Shown here: in pieces, positions 21,477 through 30,701 of the stretch
Numbering within the stretch: position 1 is the stretch's first letter
How the letters are laid out: the number at the start of each line of letters is the position of its first letter
Assembly: GCA_001600095.1 (NCBI GenBank)
Contig: BCIX01000004.1
Coordinates: 1,926,586-1,990,585, forward strand
Length of the DNA stretch: 64,000 nt
DNA from: Bullera alba
Taxonomy: Eukaryota > Basidiomycota > Tremellomycetes > Tremellales > Bulleraceae
Reading direction: 5' to 3'
Notes under the pieces: model-generated
The model's input: only the letters and a program-made list of their open reading frames with translations
Told to the model about the DNA's origin: nothing
The model's database searches: none
Program-made: the position numbers and the translations under genes

Positions 21477-21944
21477 CTACCGGGCGTCAGCGCAACCCGG
21501 CAGGTCTTTCTCGTCCCGAGCTGATGCAACTGAGGGGAAGAAGCAAGAAGTTCGGGAGTCAAGTGAGAGATACGCTTCACCTCTGACTGATCACTCCGGC
21601 GCGAAGGAGAACTCATCGGGAAAGATCGCTCTGATCCCGACTTGTATACAGTGGGGCAAACGTAGAGGCGTCCCCCTACGCCGCTTCCATAGGACAAAAT
21701 CAGAGGTGAAGCGTACCCCTCACCAGGAACTGTGAAGTGAAGCGTCTCTTTGCCCGTCCATGCCGTGAACTGAAGCGCCGGGGGGCCGTAAGTTCAGCAT
21801 GGGCCGGTCCCATACTCCCAAAATCAGCTCGACCACACAGAGGTTGTCGCCATACTGTGCCGCAAATGCTACGTCACAAGCAGCCAGGATGGATTCAGGT
21901 GTAGGAGCAGTCACTTCGAGCAAGTGATCCGAGAAATCACTTAC
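21477..21944 (-). repeat. Structured 3' UTR intron cassette, copy 4 (gene C)
   Basis: 468 nt, GTAAGTGATT to GACGCCCGGTAG. The donor lies 12 nt after the stop codon of gene C. It is the clearest copy for structure: 21571-21586 and 21700-21715 form a perfect 16-nt inverted repeat, enclosing the hairpins CGTAGAGG-CGTC-CCCCTACG (21661-21680) and CTCC-GGCGCGAA-GGAG. The terminal stem is 21477-21484 with 21496-21503, loop of 11 nt holding the complement of GCGCTGAC. Confidence 0.8.
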
Positions 21945-21956
21945 TTCGGACTCCCA

Positions 21957-22796
21957 TCATTCTTCCTGGGAAGCTATCGCGTGAAGCGATACGGATCCAC
22001 CGGTGTGACTGGATGAGCCTTCGCCATTGTTTGAGTGCGAAGGACCAGCCTGGCCGTCGACTGGAAGGGGCACTTGTCAGCTTCCGGCTAAGCTTGTCCT
22101 ATGGCACTATGCTATCATCTACTCACAAGCCGAAAGTGTTTTAGCTGCCTTGAGTTCCTCAACCCGCTTGGTCTTGCGCTCCACCCATAGAGAGGGGTCC
22201 TGATCTGAGTTCTCCGCATCAGAGTCCGGTGAACCCTCATGTGACCTGTACCCTCGTTCACCTGAGATGTAGTCAGCAATGATACGCGATGCAGGTCATT
22301 TCCCAGCGAGCACAAGCTTACCATTGTGGCCTGGCCTGTTGTTTCGGCTTCGGTTGGCTCGTTTCTGTGTTCCTGATGCTGGGGGGGATGGTGTACCAGC
22401 TTCTGAGCTACTCGGAGTAGCCTCTGCCGACTCTTCCTCCCAAACTTCCTCCATTTCAGACCTCTCGTCGGCTGACCCCTCATCGACACCACATAGATCC
22501 TCGACTTCCTCGACTTCCCCCCTCTCGATGACGTCTTCCAGCGATTCGATTTTCCGCTTCAGCTGTCGAATTGTGACATCCTGCTCGGCTAGACGTGCGA
22601 CGATACCCAGTAAAGCCAATTCGCCGCTGGTCTGCTCTGTGTCCGGGAAGTTTGGATCCACCTCGTAGACTCCTGGGATGTCGACGTATGCTGGGGGGCC
22701 ACCGACGCGTCGGACTCGTCGTTCAGCTGTGTACACCGCTGCGGTTCGCAGTGCCATATGAACATAGGCGCTCCTGGCTGTGGTGTCTTCTGGCAT
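21957..22796 (-). CDS. Gene C: coiled-coil/acidic protein of the VEDLC family
   Basis: Unknown function; close paralogue of gene D. Exons 22322-22796, 22127-22261 and 21957-22060, 237 residues. The start MPEDTTARSAYVHMALRTAA sits directly behind the acceptor of a 5' UTR intron (22801-22889). Order: an N-terminal block shared with D (PPAYVDIPGVYEVDP), a coiled coil (LARLAEQDVTIRQLKRKIESLEDVIERG in sense, with heptad leucines/isoleucines), VEEVEDLCGVDEGSADE, a Glu/Ser-rich acidic part, a basic RANRSRNNRPGHNG, then exon 2 (135 nt) with RGYRSHEGSPDS. TGA is followed after 12 nt by one structured intron. Strong conservation with D at the N terminus and coiled coil suggests a functional dimerising protein; no enzymatic motif is visible. 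Confidence 0.72.
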
Positions 22797-23501
22797 TTCG
22801 CTGGCGAGATAGGCGTAATAGGTGTAAGGGAGGGGAAGAGTAGGGAAGAAGCATAGCTGAGGTCAATCCCCTGCTTTGTTATAACTCACAAGAGGGCCAT
22901 CATGGCGACTGCCTCTGCTACCCCTTTGCGTTTTGGCTAGATCTTGCAGCTGGCCCAGTGGTCGACTGACTTCTCCTTGCGCTCCTCTGCGGGTACCTAG
23001 GCATCAGTCTGGGCTGAGAGGATCGGCAAGAGTCCTCAGGTGGTCCTCTGCGAATAGCCGAAATCCAAGAGCGATGCGGTCCAGATTGTGATAATTGAAC
23101 ACAACCTGAAACGACGGAGGGCATATTCTTGGGCGGTCAGATCGGTCAGATCGAGTCGAATCAGACACATGCGCCGTGAGCTGGTTGTAGGGGTGGTCAT
23201 CACTCGACTCCATGGGTAGGTACGAGTGACATTTGTGCGAGATATACAAACTACAGAGCTACAAGTTACAACTTTGAACAAGTCTACAATTCGACAAGAC
23301 GATCCTAAACTATAATTTTGGAGAGCAGTGGGTCCCGCCATGACTCATGCTGTACCTCAAACCGTTGGATAAATGAGGAGTTTACAAGTCGGGATATGTA
23401 GTGATGACGGTGATAGTGAGATAACATGGTGTGTGATGTATGGGGGTGTTGAAGGTGTAGTCATCAAGGGTCGTGATCCGAAGTGCGTCGGGTCAAAGCA
23501 G
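22797..23501 (-). other. 5' UTR intron and promoter of gene C; terminal 3' UTR exon of gene D
   Basis: The 5' UTR intron of C (22801-22889) and about 360 bp upstream match the region in front of gene D (27372-27800), e.g. CCCCTTTGCGTTTTGGCTAG and GTGATAATTGAACACAAC. The left part (about 23230-23501) is the terminal 3' UTR exon of D. The whole gene plus promoter was therefore duplicated. Confidence 0.55.
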
Positions 23502-23978
23502 CTACCAGGAGTCAGCGCAACCCGGCAGGTCTTTCTCGTCCCAAACTTCTGCAACTGAGGAAAGAAGGATGGGAGTCGAGTAAGCGATACGCTTCGCCTC
23601 TGATCGATCACTCTGGCGCGAGGGAGATCCCGTTGGGATTAGTACTTCCACCGAAGTAGAAGACTCTAGTCCCAACTTGGATACAGTGGGCCGAGCACAG
23701 GAGCGTCCTCCTGTGCAGCTCCATAGGACATAATCAGGGGTGAAGCGTATCTCTCACCAAGAACAGTGAAGTGATCGTTCTCTTCGCCCGTCAATGCCCG
23801 TGACTGAAGTGCCGGGGATGCCGTCCGACAGTATGAGCCGGTCCCACACTCCCGCGTTCAAGCTCACCACACAGAGGTTCTCACACTGCCGTGATGCCGA
23901 AGCTTCGTCACAACAGCCAGGATTGAATCGGGTGTGGGAGATGTCACTTCGAATAGAGGATCCGAGAGGATCACTCAC
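23502..23978 (-). repeat. Structured 3' UTR intron cassette, copy 5 (gene D)
   Basis: 477 nt, last cassette of gene D. Hairpin CACAGGAG-CGTC-CTCCTGTG (23696-23715, + strand) replaces CGTAGGGG/CCCCTACG of other copies with full pairing, a clear covariation. In the terminal stem CCCGGTAG has become CCTGGTAG, leaving a G-U pair. TAG acceptor intact. Confidence 0.78.
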
Positions 23979-24143
23979 CTCAGATCGTTATCGTCAAGTC
24001 GGGATGGTCATGTAGAGGCTAGAGCCGTAATGAGACTTTCGAGTACAGTGATGCAGCGACGGAGCGAATGCGATGTGTTATAAGTCGGAGTAGAGGCAAT
24101 GTGATGGTCACATGGTTGAGAGCGATATTGAACCCGAAGTGAT

Positions 24144-24607
24144 TACCGGGAGTCAGCGCAACCCGGCAGGTCGTTTTCGTCCCGAACTACAGCCCCGGGA
24201 TAAGAAGCAAAGAGTCGGGGAGTCAAGTGAGGGATACGCTTCACCTCTGATTGGTCACTCCGGCGCGAAGAAGAACTCATCGGGAAAGATCACTCTGATC
24301 CCGACTTGTATACAGTGGGACAAACGTAGGGGCGTCCCCCTACGCAGCTTCCATCGGACAAAATCATAGGTGAAGCGTATCCCTCACCAGGAACTGTGAA
24401 GTGAGGCATTTCTCCGCCCGTCAATACCTTGACTGAAGCGCCGGGGATGCCGTACGTTCAGTATGGGCCGGTCCCATACTCCCGCAATCAGCTCACCACA
24501 CGGAGGCTTTCGCACTCCCGTGCTGCCGAAGCTGCGTCACAGCAGCCAGGATTGAATCGAGTGTGGGAGATGTCACTTCGAGTGGAGGATCCGAGAGAAT
24601 CACTCAC
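24144..24607 (-). repeat. Structured 3' UTR intron cassette, copy 6 (gene D), acceptor mutated
   Basis: All core elements are present, but the position of the 3' splice site reads CCCGGTAA instead of CCCGGTAG, so the usual AG is lost. The GTGAGT donor, hairpins and CTGAC are intact. If spliced at all, it must use a later AG or be skipped to the acceptor of copy 5. Confidence 0.7.
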
Positions 24608-24774
24608 CCCAAGATCGTTATCGTCAAGCCGGGATGGTCAAGTCGAGTCGTAATGAGATTGAGGATATCGAGTACAATGATACAGCGAGGGAGCGAATGC
24701 GATGTGTGATAAGTCGAAGCAGAGGCAGGGTGATGGTGACATGGTTGGAGTCGAAGTTGTTGAACTCGAAGTAA

Positions 24775-25258
24775 CTACCGGGAGTCAGCGCAACCCGGCA
24801 GGTCGTTTTCATCCCAAACTACAGCCCCGGGATAAGAAGCAAAGAGTTGGGGAGTCAAGTGAGGGATACGCTTCACGTCTGTCGATCACTCCGGCGCGAG
24901 GGAGATCTCATCAGGGTATGAGATTCCCACCGAGATGGGAGACTCATATCCCGAGTCGATACCGTGGTGCAAACACACGAGCATCCCCATGCGAAGCCTC
25001 CACAGGACAAAAGCAGAGGTGAAGCATACTCCTCGCCCGAAGCTGTGAAGTGAATCCTCTCCTTTCCTGTCCATGCCACGAACTGAAGCGCCGGGGGGCA
25101 GTAAGTTCAGCACAGGCCGGTCCCATACTCCCAAAATCAGCTCGACCACACAGAGGTTGTCGCCATACTGTGCCGCAAATGCTACGTCACAAGCAGCCGG
25201 GATGGATTCAGGAGTTGGAAAAGTCACTTCGAGTAGGAGATTCGAACGAATCACTTAC
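24775..25258 (-). repeat. Structured 3' UTR intron cassette, copy 7 (gene D)
   Basis: 484 nt, the longest copy. The central hairpin CGCATGGG-GATG-CTCGTGTG (minus strand) keeps eight pairs through several G-U pairs although its sequence differs from copies 8 and 9. Terminal stem and CTGAC loop intact; TAG acceptor. Confidence 0.76.
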
Positions 25259-25397
25259 CTCGTGATTGTAGTGATCCAGTCCAAGTGAAAGTTCGAGTGC
25301 GGAGTATAGCGACAAAGCGAATGCAGTACGTGGTGAGTCGAAGTACAGGAAGTGTAATGATGGCGTTGTTGGTGACGATGTGCGTGAAGTCGAACAG

Positions 25398-25864
25398 CTA
25401 CCGGGCGTCAGCGCAACCCAGCAGGTCTTTCTCGTCCCGAACTGCGGTCAAATTGGAAGGAAGACAGAAGTTCGGGAGTCAAGTGAGAGATACCCTTCAC
25501 CTCTGATTGATCACTCCGGCGCGAAGGAGAACTCATCGGGAAAGATCGCTCTGATCCCGATTTGTATACAGTGGGGCAAACGTAGGAGCGTCCCCCTACG
25601 CAGCTTCCATAGGACAAAATCAGAGGTGAAGCGTACCCCTCACCAGGAACGCGAAGTGAAGCATCTCCTTGCCTGTCAATGCTCTTAACTGAAGTACCGG
25701 GGAGTCGTACACACAGTATGGGCCGTCTCCATACTGCTACAATCAACTCGACCACACGGAGGTTGTCGCCGTACCGTGCCGCTAGTGCTACGCCACAAAC
25801 AGCAAGGATGGAATAAGGGGTTGGAGAAGTCACTTCGAGTAGGGGATTCGAATGAATCACTTAC
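25398..25864 (-). repeat. Structured 3' UTR intron cassette, copy 8 (gene D)
   Basis: 467 nt, nearly identical to copy 9. One change in the terminal stem (CCCAGCAG instead of CCCGGCAG on the + strand) leaves a G-U pair. Flanked on both sides by 139-nt presumptive exons of similar sequence. Confidence 0.78.
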
Positions 25865-26003
25865 CTCGTGATCGCAAGGGTCCAGTTCAAGTGAAAGTTC
25901 GAATGTAAGATATGTCGAGAAAGCGAATAAGATGTATGGTGAGTCGAAGTAGAGGAAGTGTAATGATGACGATGTTGGTGACGATGCGCGTGAAGTCGAA
26001 CAG

Positions 26004-26470
26004 CTACCGGGCGTCAGCGCAACCCGGCAGGTCTTTCTCGTCCCGAACTACGGTCAAATTGAAAAGAAGACAGAAGTTCGGGAGTCAAGTGAGAGATACG
26101 CTTCAACTCTAATTGATCACTCCGGCGCGAAGGAGAACTCATCGGGAAAGATCGCTCTGATCCCGACATGTATACAGTGGAGCATACGTAGGGGCGTCCC
26201 CCTACGCAGCTTCCATAGGACAAAATCAGAGGTGAAGCGTACCCCTCACCAGGAACGTGAAGTGAAGCATCTCCTTGCCTGTCCATGCTCTCGACTGAAG
26301 TACCGGGGAGCCGTACACACAGTATGGGCCGTCTCCATACTGCTACAATCAACTCGACCACACGGAGGTTGTCGCCGTACCGTGCCGCTAATGCTACGCC
26401 ACAAACAGCAAGGATGGAATCAGGGGTTGGGGAAGTCACTTCGAGCAAGTGTTTCGAGAGAATCACTTAC
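26004..26470 (-). repeat. Structured 3' UTR intron cassette, copy 9 (gene D)
   Basis: 467 nt, first cassette of gene D; its donor (AAAG/GTAAGTGATT) lies 18 nt after the stop codon. Contains CACTT-GCTCG-AAGTG near the donor, the perfect hairpin CGTAGGGG-GACG-CCCCTACG, TCGGGATC...GATCTTTCCCGA, CTCC...GGAG, CCCGAACT...AGTTCGGG and the terminal stem. Confidence 0.8.
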
Positions 26471-26488
26471 CTTTGGGATTAAGCCGCG

Positions 26489-27367
26489 TCATGCTCGATC
26501 GAAGACGCGAGTCTCGCCGGCTGGCACCGATGTCGGGTCTCGAGGCGTTCGTGTTCCATCGGAGCGACTAGAGGAACCTTCGCCGACAACTGACGGATAG
26601 GGGGTGTCTCCTCGTGCTAGAAGAGAGGCGTGTCAGCGGCTGCTCTTCCCTCTCTTCAACTCACTCGTTCTTTTCATTCTGATCATCTTCTGATATCCAG
26701 CTCGTCCGGATTTCCTGTTGGCTCGCGACGAAGGACCAGGTTGTTCGTCTTCCTCTTCAGCGTCCGGAGACCCCTCATGTGACCTGTACCTTTGTTCACC
26801 TGAGAGGCAATCAGTATTGGAACGAGCTCCACATCAAAGCGTAGCCTGCAAAAGCTTACCAATGCGGCCTGGCCTGGTGGTTCGGCTTCGAGTAGCCTGT
26901 TTCTGCGTCTCGGACGGTGACGGAGACTGTGGATCTCCTTCTGAGGAGGAAGAGGGTGACTCTGACTCTGCTTCTGGGCTGCTCGAAGTAGCCTCTGACG
27001 ATTCTTCCTCCCAAAACTCCTCGATATCGGACCTCTCGACGGCTGATCCCTCGTCGACACCACATAGGTCCTCGACTTCCTCTATCTCCCCCCTCTCGAT
27101 GATATCTTCCAGCAATTCGATTTTTCGTTTCAGCTTTCGAATCGTGACGTCCTTTTTGGCTAGGGAAGCGACGATGCCGAGTAAAGCCAATTCGCCGGTG
27201 GTTTGCTGTGTGTCCTGAAAGTCTGGATCCACCTCGTAGACTCCTGGGATGTCGACATATGCAGGAGGAACACCGACGCGTGGGACTCGTGCTGCAGCTG
27301 TGTACCCCGCTGCGGTTCGGAGGGCCATGTGGACATAGGCTCTCCGGGCTCTGGTGTCTTCTGGCAT
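26489..27367 (-). CDS. Gene D: coiled-coil/acidic protein of the VEDLC family
   Basis: Unknown function; closest to gene C. Exons 26860-27367, 26665-26799 and 26489-26616, 256 residues. The start MPEDTRARRAYVHMALRTAA follows the acceptor of an 88-nt 5' UTR intron (27372-27459). It shares with C the block PPAYVDIPGVYEVDPDF, a coiled coil (KKDVTIRKLKRKIELLEDII), EIEEVEDLCGVDEGSA, an acidic Ser-rich part (about residues 115-150), a basic segment (RSRTTRPGRIG) and the 135-nt second exon (RYRSHEGSPDAEEEDE). The last exon is Ser/Thr/Pro-rich. TGA is followed by five tandem structured introns spread over 3 kb, so the 3' UTR gene segment is far longer than the coding part. No known domain recognised. 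Confidence 0.72.
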
Positions 27368-28221
27368 TTCGCTGGCGAAATAGGTGTAATAGGTGTAAGG
27401 GAGGGGAAGAGTAGGGAAGAAGCATAGCAAGGTCAACCGCCTGCTTCGTTATAACTCACCAGAGGGAATCATGGCGTCTGCCTCTGCTACCCCTTTGCGT
27501 TTTGGCTAGATCTCGCAGCCGGTCCACTGGTCCACTGTCCTCTCCTTGCGCCTCTCTGCAGGTACCTAGGAATCAGTCTAGGTTTATAGGATCGGCAAGG
27601 GTCCTCAGAGGGTCCTCTGGGAATAGCCGAGATCCGAGAGCGATGCAGCTCAGATCGTGATAATTGAACACAACTTGAAACGACGGGGCCTATATTCTTG
27701 GCCGGTCAGATCGGTCAGATCGAGTCGAATCAGACACGTGCGCCGTGAGCTGAATTGAAGCGGCCATCACTCGACTCCATGGCTAGATACGAGTCACGCC
27801 GTGTCTCGTCGATGATGAGCAGGCGATTTAACAGCTGAAAGTTGGCTGAAATGATGGATTGAGAGTTGTTTGAGAGTACGTTCGAATGATGTGTTTGGAG
27901 GTCTGGTCGATCGTCGGAAGGGATGGGCGGCCGAGTTTGTAATGGCTTCGGACGAAGCCGCTAATCGACTTTGCGGCTGTTCCGATCGGCGATTACAAGA
28001 CGACTAGAAGCGAAGACGCCCGGCATTACGATTCTCTTAATCGAGCCGAGCTTAAGCTTAACGGATCGGACAACTTGCCAACCGTTGACCGATTGCTGAC
28101 AGGTGACGACAAGGCTACAAGCTAAAGTGCTCTCTGTAAAGTGAACCGATACATAGAGGAGGTGTTTGAATCAACTTGATGTAGAAGTCAACGACTCGCA
28201 ATCATCGTCTCTCAGCCGCCG
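27368..28221. promoter_or_regulatory. Divergent promoter region of gene D and the Na+/H+ antiporter
   Basis: 27372-27459 is the 5' UTR intron of D, and up to about 27800 the sequence is duplicated in front of gene C. An upstream ATG (CGCCATGATTCCCTCTG/GTGAGT) lies in the first UTR exon of D and could act as a short upstream frame. The remaining 400 bp toward the antiporter show nothing I can name. Confidence 0.45.
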
Positions 28222-30370
28222 ATGGTGTCACTAGACCTCAGCGATGAGCAGCGAATGTGAGTGGAAGTCGCAGTTGCCTTATAGCGCTGACTAACCCGTC
28301 CGATCACAGCTCCCTCTTACTCCTCTTCTTCGGAGCGTTCTTGCTCATTTTCGGCTTGACCTCCTTCGTCATTCGAGGACGTTTCTACTTGTCGACTGCC
28401 CCACTGGCTCTCATATGTGGTATCGCCTTCGGACCACGAGGAGCAAAGTGAGTTTTGCAGCTGCGAGAGACCATCAAAGCTGACACACCATCAGACTCTT
28501 GTGGATTTTGCCAGGGACATGGGAGAACGCATCAGAGAATGACGAGTCGAAGGACACGCTGCTATGGGTGAGCTGATAGGCAGAAGATCTACCGGCATGT
28601 CGAGGCTGATGCTCGTCGTCCCAGCTCGCCAGGATCATTCTCGGCATTCAAGTCCTCTCCTCCGGCGTTACGCTGCCGAGCAAATTGTTCATCAAACCTC
28701 GCATGGGAAAGAGTCTTTTGGCCCTTCTAGGACCGGTCATGTTATCGTCAGTGGCTATTTCAGGTCTCCTGGCCAAGGCGTGAGTGCTCCACATCAGAGA
28801 AATCGAGATCTTCGCTCACTTGTCTGCCAGGATATTTCCCTCATTGACCTGGATGGAGGCATTTGTCATCGGTGGATGTTTAGGGTGCGCATTCTTCTGA
28901 TCATAGTCGTACATCTCGCTGACGATGCTGCAGTCCCACAGATCCTGTCCTGGCTGCATCTGTGGTCAAGGGTACTTTCGCTGAGCGCCATGTACCTCCA
29001 TTCATCCGGGATCTGCTCCTAGTGAGTTCGCGGAACATCGAAATCGATCGCGGATCGGACACTAACGTGCACAGTGCGAATCTGGAATCAACGACGGCGC
29101 TGCCACACCATACCTCAAGATCCCTCTCCTCCTTCTCGCCTCTGCCTCGCCTGCAAAGGAGTACTTCCTCACCACTCTTCTACGAGAGACGGCCGTAGGC
29201 ATGGTTGGTGGCTTTGCACTCGGTAGTCTGGCCAGACTCTGCTGGGACGCTGCTGCGCGGAGGAATTGGATCGACAAAGAAAGTAGACTGGTCTGGACTA
29301 TCGCTCTGGCACTCTTCACCACTGGCATAGTGAGTGATTACCACATCAGTCATTTGGTCTCCTTGCTGACCGTCCCAGTTCACCCTCATCGAGTCAAATG
29401 AGCTGTTGGCCTGTTTCTTCTGCGGCACGGCCATGAATTGGAGCGGACACTTACATGACGATGTACGTTTCAGACTTGGCTTGTGAAGGATACCGGGCCG
29501 CTGACTCAAAGATCGGTAGGACCTTCACTCGCACTTTTCGGAAGGTATCGACGCGCTCCTGGACGTAGCGGTGTTTACCACATTGGGAACGGTCCTACCC
29601 TGGGATCAGTGGCTCAACAAAGAGAGCCCAGTGACACTTGGCCGACTTTTCCTATTTGGTGCTGCCGTCATCCTCATCCGTCGCCTACCTTCGGTCATCT
29701 TGTTGCAGAAGCTCGTCCCCGAGATCAGGTCGATGCGAGAAGCTTGTTTCGTCGGGTGGTTTGGGCCGATGGGTGTAGGTGCACTGTACTACGCTCTCAA
29801 GTCAGGTGAGTGGGATTGTTGGGCCCGCAAAAGCTCTCGGGCTGACACTTGTATCGATAGCTGAAGGAATACCAACGCATTCGGCGCTGAAGCAACAGCT
29901 CTTTACGATCGTATCATGGGTGGTTTTCCTCAGCACCTTGATACACGGAACAACGGTGCCTCTGGCAGCATTGGGATCATCGGTACACCCCGCGTTCCAT
30001 CCTCGATTCATGGTAACAGAAGAGAGATTTGCCGGAACACCTGGAAATCCCGACGAGGAGACGCCTCTCATCGATAACTCTGGTGACAGGGACGAGGGAA
30101 AGCCAATCACCCGGAAAGAGATTGACAGGATCCTAACCGGAGATCACGGGGACGAGGAGTCGCTGGACTCCAGGCAGGCGGATGCGCTCATTGGTCATGG
30201 ATCGGGTCTCAAAGGTTGGGGAAGAGGACGTGTGACGGTGTTTGTCGAAGGAAACAAGCTGCTCATATGCGACGAGGAGGGTGAGTTCTCTGATACCTTT
30301 AGTGAACTGAACTCTGTGCTGACTTGACCGTCTCTTTCCAGGTGATGTATCGATACGCAGGATTGAATGA
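28222..30370 (+). CDS. NHA1: Plasma-membrane Na+(K+)/H+ antiporter (Nha1/Sod2 type)
   Basis: Exports Na+/K+ in exchange for H+ at the plasma membrane. Eleven exons: 28222-28256, 28310-28447, 28495-28567, 28625-28779, 28831-28884, 28934-29021, 29075-29329, 29379-29462, 29520-29805, 29861-30280, 30342-30370, giving 538 residues. Start MVSLDLSDEQR, then TM1. Family motifs: GIAFGPRGAK, GVTLPSKL, TDPVLAASVVKGTFAERHVP with the ion-binding Asp, ESGINDGA, and SMREACFVGWFGPMGVGALYY in the late TM region. The C-terminal hydrophilic tail is short (about 110 residues), much shorter than budding yeast Nha1 and more like fission yeast Sod2. The exon 9 acceptor (29519) is the least certain junction. Confidence 0.88.
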
Positions 30371-30701
30371 CGTTGTACATACAGTGGCAGGATGTAGCCT
30401 TAAGAGACAGAACAAATGCCTCCATGCCATGACATTGACGAGATTCCGGGCCGCAGAAAGAGCCGCTTGTGCAAAGCTCCGGTATTCAGCCGGAACATCG
30501 GAAAACGTGTGCCCAGTGGCTTTAGGGTGCGCCGGAAGTTGCGGGAGGGAAGAGCATGCAATGGGGACCACGCAGTACATGTCATCGAGCACACTCCTGT
30601 TGATCATCGTGTCATACGTCGTGATTGCTGTTGGCGTGGTTAGTTGGTACTCCGTGCTGTTGAGTATGCTGGCTCAACTGGACCGGTGAACCAAAACCAA
30701 C
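30371..30701. other. Intergenic region
   Basis: Short spacer between two same-strand genes. Nothing recognisable. Confidence 0.4.

Noticed and set aside
22279..22668. Ser-rich plus-strand frame, with a counterpart at 26718-27218
   Set aside because: Antisense to the acidic Ser/Glu-rich coding exons of genes C and D; no independent start, intron or motif.
25408..26466. Two similar 150-codon minus-strand frames (25408-25860 and 26014-26466)
   Set aside because: They lie almost wholly inside cassette copies 8 and 9, are not conserved as open frames in the other seven copies, and the copies conserve base pairing rather than codons.
16668..26470. Cassettes as group I/II self-splicing introns or small ribozymes
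   Set aside because: I see no group II domain V, no group I P7 or guanosine-site elements, and no hammerhead or HDV core; the ends are ordinary GT...AG with a CTGAC branch point.
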